DNA of 64,000 bases from Iris pallida. Its lineage: Eukaryota > Streptophyta > Magnoliopsida > Asparagales > Iridaceae. The DNA is taken from the NCBI GenBank assembly GCA_029216955.1, contig JANAVB010002199.1, positions 11,121,952 through 11,185,951 on the forward strand, in the 5' to 3' direction. Made by a program: the position numbers and the translations under genes. Positions within the stretch are counted from its first letter, which is position 1. Each line of letters opens with the position of its first letter. The notes beneath the pieces are model-generated. The model did no database searches. It was not told the origin of the DNA and saw nothing but the letters and a program-made list of their open reading frames with translations. Shown piece by piece: positions 53,861 to 64,000 of the stretch.

Positions 53861-55047
53861 ATGACGCCTACCGTAGCCGGATCCTCCGGCGACCCGATGC
53901 AACGAATGCTGCAGATGCTCGAAATACAGCAACGCCAAAATGAGCTCCATCGCCAGCAGGCGGAGGCTCCTCAGACCCAGTTCGAGAGTCGGTTCGAGGC
54001 TCAATTCAAGGTGCAGCTGCAGCTGAATACACTCCAACAAATAGTACAATCGGTCGTGGCCAAAAACAATTCAACGATGACGCCTGCCGTGACCGAGCCT
54101 GCGGTTCGATCTAACGAAGCTGAACCGGAGGCGCTCGTGCTCTCACATGCGGCACTGAGAAGTTCCAACTTCAACGTGTCAAAATCCACAAAAAGCTGCC
54201 GCACTTCCTTCAACGCACAGAAGATCACTCTGTGGCGATCGACTGGTTGGAGGAGCTGGAAGACAAGTTCGAGCTTCTGGGTGTCGAAGACTCGAAGAAA
54301 GTCGCGTGTGCTCAATTTCTACTTCGAATGAACGTGCACAATTGGTAGGCCGTGCAGAAGCGGACAATTCGACGTGAAGACGGGACGGCGGCAATTTCAT
54401 AGGCCACATTCAGAAATGCGTTCAAGACTGAATATCTTTCTGCAGCCGTGCGACAGGAAAAAGAAAACAAATTTATGCAGTTGAGGCAAGGGAATATGAC
54501 AGTACGACAATATGCGGCCGAATTCAACAAACTGGCCAAATTTGCTGGAGTATATCTACCTACAACTGCAAGTCGAGCTCGACGATTCGAAGTGGGCCTG
54601 CGTTCCTCTATTCGTGCTCATGTTTCGGTGCCTGAATACAAAACCATGGGCGAGGCACTCAACGATGCCCTCCGTCTGGAATCCGAGTATCCTCCTGCTA
54701 CTACTGGCGTTGTTCACTTTAGTAACAAACGTCATAGTAATACGGGAGGCAACAATGCGCACAAGCGTCAAAATCGCGGCAACGAAGGCGGCAACCAGAC
54801 GAAGGATCGAATAGTCTGCAATTTCTGCCACAAAGAGGGGCACATGGCCAACGAGTGTCGATTAAAGAACGGAGCATGCTTCGGGTGCGGCCGAATGGAC
54901 CACATTGCACGCAACTGTCCGGAGAAGCCGAACCAGCGCCCCCAACAACATCATCAGAACCAAGGCAAGCACCTCGGGCTCCACAGACCGCACAACAGAA
55001 TGGCCAAGACCGTTGTTCCAATGCTCAGGGCCGCGTCTACGCCATGA
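53861..55047 (+). pseudogene. Gag of the Tekay-like element (frameshifted)
   Basis: Two frames, 53861-54331 and 54448-55047. The first holds the N-terminal part (PMQRMLQMLEIQQRQNELHR) up to the start of the gag core; the second has FMQLRQGNMTVRQYAAEFNK, the conserved retrotransposon gag motif. Two CCHC zinc knuckles follow: CNFCHKEGHMANEC and CFGCGRMDHIARNC. The region between the frames (about 54230-54450) needs at least one frame change and contains a TAG. The protein would package element RNA. Confidence 0.85.
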
Positions 55048-55811
55048 CTCGAGACGAAGCGTTCGCATCTGACACAGTTGTGACAGGTATACTGCAATTC
55101 AATAATAAACCTGCTCGTGTATTGTTTGATTCAGGTGCCACGCATAGTTTTATATCGGCGGACTTCACCGCCGAGCACAAATTTTTTCTGACACCGCTGG
55201 GCCTCGATCTTACTGTTAACGTACCGTCGGGCATGCCACTACTTGCAAATTTAGTCCGCGAAGACGGAATCATCTGTATAGGTGGTCAAAAGATCAGTCT
55301 TGATGCGATAGTTCAAGATATTAAGGACTACGACATCATTCTGGGGATGCATTGGCTCGGTCCGTGCAATGCAACCATAGACTGTGGTGAAAAGAGGGTC
55401 ACATTCCGCATACCTGGAGTGCCTGAATTCTGCTATTCGTGTGGTGAGGCGTCGCCGACCTGCATGGTGATCTCCGCAATATCTGCTCGACGGATGCTGC
55501 ATTCCGGGTGCGAAGGCTATCTAGCGTCCGTTAGAGACATGCGACAGGATGGTGCAAAAGTGAGTCAGACCGACATTACGGTAGAATTCTCAGATGTGTT
55601 CCCGGACGAACTGCCCGGCATGCCACCCGATCGAGAGATTGAGTTCACTATTGATACATTCCCCGATACCCGATCGATCTCGAAAGTCCCGTACAGAATG
55701 GCCCCTGCAGAGCTTAAAGAACTCAAAGTACAGTTGCAAGAGTTGCTCGACAAGGGATTCATACGACCCAGCGTCTCGCCATGGGGAGCGCCCGTGTTGT
55801 TCGTCAAGTAA
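54855..55811 (+). pseudogene. Protease and RT N-terminus (Tekay-like element)
   Basis: Protease with active site LFDSGATHSFIS and C-terminal IILGMHWLG, then the RT leader (FSDVFPDELPGMPPDREIEF, PYRMAPAELKELK). The frame stops at TAA 55809-55811 directly before the RT core; the same frame continues open at 55884. The frame overlaps the end of gag (54855-55047) in another phase. Confidence 0.85.
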
Positions 55812-56816
55812 AAGGATGGCTCACTGCGTCTTTATATCAATTACCGCGAGCTGAATAAAGCCACCGTCCGGAACAAATACCCCATGCCCCGCATAGACGA
55901 TCTATTTGATCAGCTGGAAGGAGCTACGGTGTTCTCTAAAATTGATCTGCGTTCGGGTTACCATCAACTCAAGATCAAGCCGGACGATGTGCCAACGTCT
56001 GTCTTTCGCACTCGATACGGCCATTACGAATTCCTGGTAATGCCGTTCGGCCTAACGAACGCCCATGCTGCTTTTATGGATTTGATGAATCGGGTGTTCC
56101 GACCATTCCTCAACAAGTTCGTAGTAGTCTTTATCGACGATATACTCGTCTACACGAAGAATAGGCAGCAACACATTGAGCATCTACGGACCGTGCTTCA
56201 GACCCTTCGAAAAAATCAGTTATATGCGAAGCGAAGCAAATGTGAATTCTGGCTTAGCAGCGTCGTATTCCTCGGACACATCATTTCAGCTGAAGGCATT
56301 GCAGTCGATCCAAAGAAAGTTGAAGTTGTTGTCGATTGGAAAAGGCCAATGTCCATCGGCGAGATTCGAAGTTTCCTTGGCTTAGCGGGATACTACCGAC
56401 GCTTCGTGAAAGACTTCGCGAAGATCGTATCGCATCTGACTCGCCTCACCCAGAAAGGAGTCGCATTTGAATGGTCAGACGACTGTGAAGCTTCCTTCCA
56501 AGAATTAAAGCAACGGCTCGTCTCGGCCCCGATACTCGCACTTCCAGAAGGGACTGAAGGTTTCCAGATATTCAGCGACGCGTCCGGTCAGGGCTTGGGG
56601 TGTGTGCTGATGCAGCGGAACAAGGTGATATCTTTTGATTCCCGACAGCTAAAGCCGCACGAAAAGAACTACCCTACTCATGACCTGGAGTTAGCGGTAA
56701 TTGTGTTCGCGTTAAAATTGTGGCGTCACTATCTTTATACTATCTTTATGGCGGGGCGTGCACGATCTATACCGATCACAAGAGCCTCAAGTATCTATTC
56801 ACGCAGAAGAAACTGA
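55812..56816 (+). pseudogene. RT and RNase H N-terminus (Tekay-like element)
   Basis: RT motifs [31 protein letters not shown] and the catalytic FIDD (56130-56141), then RNase H ([31 protein letters not shown]). FIDD replaces the more common YIDD. The frame breaks near 56740 at an 11-bp tandem duplication. Confidence 0.85.
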
Positions 56817-57672
56817 ACTTACGACAAAGGCGTTGGCTGGAACTGATCAAATATTACGACTTGACTATTGACTATACACCGGAAAAGGAAAATGTTGTGG
56901 CGGACGCTCTGAGTCGGAAGTATATAGCCTCGTTATCCATCGACCGCAGACTGCTACGTGACCTAAAAGAGATGGGCATCGAACTCCGAGTCCGATTCAG
57001 GAATGTGCAGTTGGCAAAGTTGCAGTTAGAGCCGAACTTGCAAGAAAAGATCAAGACCACTCAGAAGGACGATCCGTACCTGAAAAAAATGCGGAAGCTA
57101 ATCTCGACGGGTAGGACGATCGACTTTGCGGAAGACGAAACCGGCATGCTTCGATTGAAGGGTAGGCTATGTGTTCCGAATAATTCAGAACTTAGAAAGG
57201 AGATATTGTCGGAGGCGCACTATGCGAAGTACACCTTGTATCCCGGTAGCACGAAGATGTACAAGGACCTCTGCACAAACTTCTGGTGGCACGGAATGAA
57301 AAGAGATGTGGCACTCTTCGTGTCGCAATGTATGGCCTGTCAGCAAGTGAAAGCTGAGCATCAGAGACCGGGCGGAAAGATGCAGAATCTGGCGATTCCA
57401 GAATGGAAGTAGGAGTGTGCATGGATTTTATTGTTGGTCTGCCGAAGACGCTGCGGAAAAATGATGCCATCTGGGTCATCGTCAATCGACTAACCAAGTC
57501 AGCGCACTTCATTGCCATTAAAGTTGCTTGGAGCGTTGATCGCCTGGCGCAGATTTATCTTGATGAGATAGTACGGCTGCACGGAGTTCCAGTATCCATT
57601 GTCTCTGATCGGGATTCACGTTTATGTCGCGATTCTGGAGTAGCCTTCAGTCGGCTCTGGGTACCAAGTTGA
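56751..57672 (+). pseudogene. RNase H end, integrase zinc site and core (Tekay-like element)
   Basis: RNase H end ([33 protein letters not shown]), then integrase zinc site (H in [12 protein letters not shown] in CMACQQVK), a stop at 57410-57412, and the integrase core in another frame from 57403 (DFIVGLPKTL, first catalytic Asp; SDRDSR, second). The core frame breaks again near 57640. Confidence 0.85.
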
Positions 57673-57702
57673 ACTTTAGCTCAACCTATCATCCCCAGAC
57701 CG

Positions 57703-58458
57703 ATGGCCAAACGGAGCGCGTCAATCAGATTCTCAAAGACATGCTACGACTCTGCGCAATTGATTTCAAATCAAGCTGAGACATTCATCTACCTCTGGCC
57801 GAATTTGCATACAACAATAGCTATCAATCCAGCATCCAAATGGCGCCGTATGAAGCCTTGTACGGACGAAAGTGACGATTACCCATTTGCTGGGACGAAG
57901 TCGGAGAGCGGCAGATTCTCGGCCCATAACTGGTGGAACAGACCGTGCAGAAAATTCGGCTCATTTGGGAAAATTAAAGACCGCACAGAGTCGTCAGAAA
58001 AGTTATGCTGATGTTCATCGTCGACCCCTCGAGTTTCAAGAAGGCGATCACGTATTTCTTAAAGTGTTGCCCATGCGAGGCGTTACTCGGTTCGGCACGA
58101 AGGGAAAGTTGAGTCCGAGATTCGTTGGGCCATTCGAAATACTCGAACGGGTCGCCCAGTGGCCAAGAAAATTGCCCTACCGCTGGCGCTAAAAGGTGTA
58201 CACAATGTCTTCCACGTCTCTCAGTTGCGGAAGTACGTGCACGACCCTAGCCACGTGGTAGATTTTGGCCAGTTGGAGCCGAAGTCTGACTTATCCTACG
58301 TTGAAGTGCCAGTTCAAATCTTAGAACGCAAGGATAAGCTGTTGCGACATCGAGCCATCCCTCTCGTCCACGTACTCTGGCGTAACCATTCGGTCGAAGA
58401 GTCGACGTGGGAGCTTGAATCGGAAATGAAGGAGAAATTTCCTTCATTGTTCTCGTAG
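57703..58458 (+). pseudogene. Integrase C-terminal part and chromodomain-like end
   Basis: Three overlapping frames (57703-58011, 57872-58192, 58159-58458) carry the end of the core, the GPFEILERV motif and the final VLWRNHSVEESTWELESEMK, the chromodomain-like end of chromoviruses that targets insertion to chromatin. At least three frame changes. Stop at 58456-58458, about 54 bp before the 3' LTR. Confidence 0.8.
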
Positions 58459-58512
58459 AGGTAGGTTCTATCCTTAAGTTTCGAGGACGAAACTTTTTTT
58501 TGTTGGTTATGG

Positions 58513-60222
58513 TGTAGTGCCCCGTCCCTACATCGTGCCCCGTTTCCGTCCACGGGGTGCGCGAGAAAGGAACATTGTCGCTATCGATTCGGTCGGGACC
58601 GATAGGTCGGAATCGGCCGAGTCGATCGAACGGGAACGATTGAATTAAGATCCATTCCGCGTTATGTAATGGCTTCTTCGGAACCAAGTCTCATATTCAG
58701 CGGGTTGCGCCTCAAGGATTAACTCTACAGCCAAGTCGGGAGAGACCTCCCGTTGCTCTGGTTTTCATGCCGCACTTGATTTGGCTTTGGTTTTCGTGAA
58801 TGTTTTCGATGGGTTTTCGTGACTTGCGTTTTCGAGCTTCGCATTCATATCGAAATTCCTTGAATTATACAGTGTTCTAATCAATTGCTTATGCGATTGC
58901 AGGTGATCGCGTAGGCGACGTCAGCGCAGCCAACCAATCGCTCGCTTGAAGCAAGTCTAAGGCGAGTGGCTGACCTCCTTCGCCTCGATCCCCTATTTCA
59001 AAATCAATATGAAGTTAAATGAATGCTTATCATCATAGTGTAGAATCAAAGAAATCATGGCACGATTCTTCACGAAACACTTCCTATAAAACTGTCGGTA
59101 TTGGAAATGGAAAACGTGCTTTCTTATGCAATTCCACTTAGCCTATGCAAAACAATGAATGAATCGATTAACGTTTATCGCAACGATATGGCTAAGTGAG
59201 TAAATCGACTAAGTTCAAAAGAAAGGCTAAGTTTTGCAACTAAAAGAGAAAGGATAAGGTTCTAGAAAAAAAATAGCATTTTTCAAGACTCTGCAAAACG
59301 GTCATTGGACAACTTGTCGACAAAGTGTAGTTTCCTCGAACGGTTGCCTAGGCCAAGGAACCGATTCGGCCCGGGAGGAACGAGTATAGCAAGCGCCAGC
59401 CTTTCATCGGCGTGGGTTATTCGGGAACTTTCGCACAGGGCTCGCTACCCGCCGCGAAAAGGTCGCCGTCTAACCTAGCTACAGTCCACGATGGCTTGAC
59501 ATTGTCAGTGACCTTCACACCCTTTCACTGCTTAACTAATGCACGTGACACGGGATGAATATGATAGCTGCTTAATGTTTACAATTTCATATGCTTGCCT
59601 CGAAACATGTTAACATGCAATTGATCAGGATGGTTAGAAAGATCACAGAAACAGCTAGCTAACATGTTTATAAAACTGCTTGAATCAAATGCAGAGCTTG
59701 GATTTTAATTAGCCATTCGCCAGTACATGTGATCGTACTGATCCTCGCTCTTTGCAGGTCCCGTGAACCAGGAAGAACGCGCCAACTAGCTCGGCGACGT
59801 TCGTGATTTTGAAGCTTCGGTCGCGCGTCGAAGACTTTTCTCGCAACTCCACTTTTGAAGACTCTCAACCGCCCAAGAAAGATGGCTCAGCGTCCCTCCA
59901 TTCCAGGTCACGGGAAAACTCTGTTGTATATTGAGGGATGTGTGCAATGTATGGAACGGCTATCTCATCGGCACTCTTTTGTAATTGAGTCATGTTGTAG
60001 CCCGCACGGCATGAGTCCTGTACCGGAGTCTGTAAATGATGTCCATTATAAATAAAGATCAAAATTCTCTTTACTTAATGTGTGATTCAATTTGTCTGCT
60101 TGCTCTCTTAGATCACGTGTCTCAGATTACCTTATGTCTATGCCTTGTGCGATCGCAAACTAGGTTCGCACGGCATCACGTCCGGGGGACGACTATCGAT
60201 TCGACGGAATCGGGACGTGACA
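58513..60222 (+). repeat. 3' LTR of the Tekay-like element
   Basis: TGTAGTGCCCCGTCC to GGGACGTGACA; matches 51899-53620. Preceded by GAGGACGAAACTTTTTTTTG at about 58484-58503, the region of the polypurine tract. Confidence 0.9.
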
Positions 60223-61741
60223 CATTTACTACGTCTCATGATATTTGGAGACTTCTTGAGGTAACTCATGATGGTACTTCCCAAGTGAAAGAATCCAAAA
60301 TTAGCAGAATAACACAGGAATATGAATCATTTAAGATGAAACCCGGAGAGTCAATTACACAGATGTTTACTCGTTTCCTATATATTACTAATCCTTTGCA
60401 ATCTCTTGGTAAGGATTACAGTAATTATGAGAAGTTCAGAAAGGTACTACGGGCTCTAACCAAGAATTGGAACCCAAAGGCAACTGCAATCATTGAAGGA
60501 AACGATCTCAACACAATGACTCTGGAAACACTTATGGACAAGCTGATGACCCATGAGTTGGACCTACAAGAATTTGAAGAAGCAACCCCCAAGGAAAAAT
60601 CTATCGCCTTCAAAGTACAAGCCAAAAGAGTTGCAAACAATGATTCTGACGAAGAATCATCAAGTGGTGATGACCAAGCCCTGCTAGTAAGGAACTTCAA
60701 AAAATTCTTAAAGTTTGAGAGATCAAACCGAAAGAAGAAAGACGTCCACGAAAGCAACGAAGAAGAAACAATATGTTTTGGATGCAAGAAGTCAGGGCAT
60801 ATGAAGGACTGTCCACTGTAAAAAAAAAAAGCAGTCCATATGATAGATCAAGATCAAGCAGGAAAGCTACAATTGGTCGAAAGTATGCAAACACAAGCAT
60901 CTGGCACGAAAGTGATGCCAGTGAATCAGAGGAAGAGGACGGACCCTGCAATACTACTAATGTCTGTCTTATGGCATTCGATAAGGTATCATCTAACCCT
61001 CTATATGATGACTTTACTTTCGATGAGTTAGAAAATGCCTTTAGCGTACTTGAAGAACACAAAAATGTGTTAGACAAGTACAAGCAATCTCGCAAAGAGG
61101 TTAAGGCATGTACAACCGAAGTAGCAAGATTGTCTAATCTTCTTGAAGACATTAAAGAGACATTTGCTATCGGTAACACGGATGAGATAGCCAAGCTCAA
61201 AGTAGACTATCATGAGGCTATCCTCACCATCGAAAAGAAGGAAAGAGACTATGTCAAAATACAAGAGCTTTATGACATAGAGAAGAAGAAGCACTTAGTC
61301 ACAGAACAAAGACTCGTTGATATGACTGCTAAATATGAGGAGTCTTGTACGGTCTCTAAAAAGTTAGAGATCAAGTTAGGCAAGCAGGCCATCCCTGTGA
61401 CACAGCCTAAGGTTAGTCCTAATACTAAGCATACATCTAAGAGTACTAAACCACAGAAAGTACGCAAGCAACACGTTAATCATAATTATGCTTTCACTTA
61501 TAGGTTTTCAAAGAAGATAAATGCATCTCAACACAGAAACAAAAAGCACTTTTTCAAAACTTACTTGCACGTATTGTGGTACTCACGGGCACATATCACA
61601 GTATTGTCTAGCAAGAAAGCTTGTTGACAATCAAACACTTGTTTGGAGACCTAAGACTAATCAAAATGGACCCTTCAAGAAATGGGTACCAAAGGATTCA
61701 TCTACTTGTTCTGTAGGTGGACCCTCAACCTTCTCATGCTA
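60223..61741 (+). pseudogene. Copia gag, remainder with zinc knuckles
   Basis: Continues gag of the Copia element: DIWRLLEVTHDGTSQVKESK and LMTHELDLQEFEE. A zinc knuckle CFGCKKSGHMKDC ends at a TAA (60819-60821) next to a run of eleven As. The next frame (60773-61627) is a long acidic and lysine-rich coiled coil (ETFAIGNTDEIAKL, KKLEIKLGKQ), followed in a third frame by a second knuckle CTYCGTHGHISQYC (about 61568-61609). A long gag with coiled coil and two knuckles fits the SIRE clade. Confidence 0.8.
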
Positions 61742-62126
61742 GAAGCAAGTGGATCCTCGATAGTGGATATTCGCAGTACATGACTGGTGATGCATCTTTG
61801 TTTGCTACACTATCGATGAAGAAAGAAGGATACGTTTCCTTCGGAAATAACCTGAGAGGTGATATAATTGGAAATGGCACTGTTGCTATGTCCCCTTACC
61901 TAGTAATAAAAGACGTTTGTCTAGTTACGGAGTTGAAACATAACCTACTGAGCATAAGTCATTTGGCAGATAATGGTTATGGCATCAACTTTGTAAAAGA
62001 CAAATGTACTATATATGAAATGTCATCTGGTAATTCCGTATATTAAGGGATTAGGGAAGATAACATTTATGTTTTCTTTTTGGAGAGTACTAACAATGCA
62101 GGAAGGTGCCTAGTAGCAAATATTAT
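61717..62126 (+). pseudogene. Copia protease, truncated pol
   Basis: WILDSGYSQYMTGD is the Copia protease active-site region (DSG; the usual form is WxLDSGCSRHMTG). ELKHNLLSISHLADNGY is the conserved motif behind it. A TAA at 62044-62046 and the inverted LTR at 62127 end it; integrase and RT are missing. Confidence 0.85.
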
Positions 62127-62510
62127 TGTAGGACCGTTGAGCACCTCTAGAGGAGGGATGAATAGAGTGTGTGCGAGTACAGCGGAAATAATCACCAATT
62201 AAAAATTAAACAGTAATAATCTATGACAGAAAATAAGAGACAGTAAATTAAATTGCTGTAAGAGATAGAAGATCAAACTCAATGAACACCGCGATATATA
62301 CTGGTTTCCCTCTGAGAGGACTAATCAAGTCGCAAGTACTCTTGTCCGCTGTTAATTCACTATTTGTAAGCTAAATGAGAGCTTGTCGTCTCTTTACAAT
62401 ACCGTGCTTGGTGACAAGTGCACGACCGACTTCACAACACCGTGCTTGGTGACGAGCACACGACCGACTCCGAAAAGTGAGAAGTTTTCTAACTTGCAAC
62501 ATCTTTACAA
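62127..62510 (-). repeat. Inverted, truncated LTR of the same Copia family
   Basis: Reverse complement of the 3' part of the Copia LTR (about 50715-51096): starts TGTAGGACCGTTGAGC; shared are ACTGGTTTTCCTCTGAGA-like, ACCGTGCTTGGTGA and AGAAGTTTTC segments. It lies head-to-head with the Copia element and ends at the 27-bp inverted duplication. Confidence 0.85.
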
Positions 62511-62611
62511 TTCTGGTTAAGGTGCTTTGCAAAAATCTTAATGGATATTCCAATTCATCCTAATCCTGTCCCTCGCAGTGGTAGGATTTTCGCAAAGCAC
62601 CTTAACCAGAA
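62511..62611. repeat. 27-bp inverted duplication around a 47-bp centre
   Basis: Arms 62511-62537 and 62585-62611 are reverse complements at 26 of 27 positions (TTCTGGTTAAGGTGCTTTGC at the left start). The right arm is part of the ORF 62541-62971 (encoding FAKHLNQN), the left arm is its inverted copy at the junction with the LTR fragment. Confidence 0.9.
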
Positions 62612-62971
62612 CTTTTATGAGTTGCATCGTTTTGTTTTCTCTGTTTTGCTTCCCAACACGGGATCTTCTGACGAGATCACGTTTTATGAGATGTCCGCCA
62701 TGTACCACCTTCATTTTGGCATTCCTTTTTCTGTCTCCAAGACCTTTATGGCTTGGATGATCGGTTGCAGGCAGGTGGGGCATAACCTTTTGTACCCCAT
62801 GCATCTCGCAGCTATCTTTAGGAGATTTCAGATCGACCTTTCCTTGTGTCTTATTTCTTCGTCATCTTCTGAGCTGACTAGATCTAAAAAATATCCTCTG
62901 CCTCCACCTCCTTCCTATGTTGCTCCTGCTGAGGCTCAGGTCGATCCAGATGTTCCTCCTGCTGCTCCTGC
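62541..62971 (+). pseudogene. Unknown transposon-type protein fragment, cut by an LTR
   Basis: An open frame starting near 62541 with HLNQNFYELHRFVFSVLLP, ITFYEMSAMYHLHFGIPFSV and LLYPMHLAAIFRRFQIDLSL, then a Ser-rich stretch and a Pro/Ala-rich tail (PPPPSYVAPAEAQVD). The arrangement recalls the 'putative plant transposon protein' families found in Gypsy-type extra ORFs, but I cannot name it with confidence. The 5' side is cut at the inverted duplication. The 3' side runs into the LTR that starts at 62972, which adds foreign codons and a stop at 63015-63017. Confidence 0.45.
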
Positions 62972-64000
62972 TGTCACGCCCCAGAACCAGAATACTGGAG
63001 AGCGGGGGCAGACATAGCCAGCTACGTATAATGAAATGGAATCCACTCCACTATACGGTCACGGCTGTCTAGATATATGAGGGTTTATCTACAAGCCATC
63101 AGTCTCTTAGGGTCAATAACAAGCCTAGTGTCTCAATCACAAGCAAATAAGCAGATATTACAAGATGTAAGATTGCCAAATATACAATAGTAAGGCGTCC
63201 CAAACATTACATATTCAGCTGATCATGAAGCTAGTCGTTACAAAAGTGAGGACTAGCAAGAGTTTAGTCATACATGATCAACCCTAGGTTGCCAATCATG
63301 TTACAGCCCGTAGGCAGACAGTAAGTAAAATGTACACGAGCTAACACTTGCTCGGTGGCTAAACGCCTCAAAAGAATTAATTTACAATAGAGTGGGAGAG
63401 CAAAAATAAACCCACTCGTTGCCCTGGTTACGCCTGGTGTTCACCATCGGGCTGGAAAGTCGGTAGATCCTCTGGAGCTGCTCTGGTATCTGGCCATACA
63501 AAACCAGCTGGGTCAGACCCCAGAAAGAGCAAGTGCCACAAAGGAGGCTTCACTTAGGAACTAAAACCAGCAATCAGCACAAGAGTATAATTAAATGAAA
63601 GACAGTAATTAAGGAAAAGCGTGACAGGTGATATACGATGAGATATACCATGGGACTATTCAGATAACCAGGTTACAACCCGTAAACCAAACAAGGACCG
63701 GGGTTGTAACCTTTCGTCTGAACAGAACTTGGATTCTCCCACCATTTATCGGCGAGATAAAATAAGAAAACAGGTCATGTGACAATCTTGTACAGAATCA
63801 AGGCAAGAATAGACTGGTAAACTTCATCCAACATTTCACGGCCAAGCAATAAGTACGGCTTGATACTTTAACTAACTAGGGTTATCACAGGCCTAGTTAC
63901 TAGCAAGATGCAGTGAGATTGATCCACAGCCACAAGCCCTGCAGACCATCCAGGCTATCCAGACGCAATTTAGAGTTGAATTCAAGTGGGTACATCGTCC
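62972..64000. repeat. LTR of a Gypsy element, runs off the window
   Basis: Starts TGTCACGCCCCAGAACC, a common start of plant Gypsy LTRs. Segment 63655-63740 (ACCAAACAAGGACCGGGG, TTGTAACC) resembles 31120-31200 of the 4.27-kb insertion, so both belong to related families. No coding region is visible in the 1029 bases present. Confidence 0.65.

Larger units (their letters stand above)
51899..60222 (+). mobile_element. Tekay-like Ty3/Gypsy chromovirus with both LTRs
   Basis: Complete layout on the plus strand: LTR 51899-53620, primer site 53624-53635, gag, protease, RT, RNase H, integrase with chromodomain-like end, and LTR 58513-60222. The two LTRs (1722 and 1710 bp) are clearly homologous, with scattered transitions and small indels. 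The flanking 5-mers are CCTGT and CATTT, so the target duplication is not intact. The internal genes contain stops and frameshifts. Inserted in Copia gag in the same orientation. Confidence 0.9.
50049..62126 (+). mobile_element. Ty1/Copia SIRE-like retrotransposon, truncated and interrupted
   Basis: 5' LTR 50049-51096, primer site 51099-51110, gag starting at 51147, resuming after two insertions at 60223, then zinc knuckles and protease up to 62126. Integrase, RT and RNase H are absent: the element stops where an inverted LTR of the same family begins. Insertions: a hAT-like MITE (51218-51646) and a Tekay-like Gypsy element (51899-60222). Confidence 0.85.

Overview
This window is nuclear DNA of a flowering plant. 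It holds two host genes (a single-exon DYW-class PPR gene and the 3' half of a GIP1-like gene) embedded in plant-specific transposable elements. The PPR gene is very GC-rich at its 5' end and AT-richer at its 3' end, a gradient typical of monocot genes, so a monocot is my best guess; the species is not determined. There are no bacterial features, rRNA, tRNA or CRISPR.

Layout. (1) 1-12127: a decayed Ty3/Gypsy element of the Tat lineage on the minus strand. Its 5' LTR is at 10.0-12.1 kb, followed leftwards by gag, protease, RT with a second RNase H, integrase, a hairpin array, and an antisense coiled-coil ORF at the left edge. (2) 12.1-16.9 kb: LTR remnants, an assembly gap of Ns and a MITE with a perfect 9-bp target duplication. 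(3) 16970-18910: an intact PPR-DYW gene on the minus strand. (4) 19010-28246: a 9.2-kb MULE inserted about 100 bp upstream of the PPR start codon. It carries a transposase gene (+) reading into an OTU protease domain and, converging on it, a plant-mobile-domain gene (-). Large palindrome arrays lie between the two genes, and smaller copies sit in the first intron of each. (5) 28.2-36.2 kb: a decayed locus with the same palindromes, split by a 4.27-kb LTR-like insertion flanked by CATTC. (6) 38.5-49.5 kb: six exons of a GIP1-like gene (-) with two hAT-like elements and a Pack-MULE carrying a CHX exchanger fragment in its introns. (7) 50.0-62.1 kb: a Ty1/Copia SIRE-like element whose gag is broken by a hAT-like MITE and by a Tekay-like Gypsy chromovirus of 8.3 kb with both LTRs. 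(8) 62.1-64.0 kb: an inverted Copia LTR fragment, a 27-bp inverted duplication, a fragment of an unknown transposon-type ORF, and an LTR running off the window.

The most unusual theme is hairpin arrays with covarying parts. In the Tat element five copies of a conserved loop sit on stems that differ in sequence but still pair. In the MULE conserved palindrome arms are joined by spacers that are themselves complementary between units. These arrays, together with the transposase-OTU plus PMD architecture of the MULE, are the best candidates for an undescribed system. The MULE genes and most of the retroelement genes in the window are broken by stops or frameshifts. The exons of the two host genes are open and splice-consistent.
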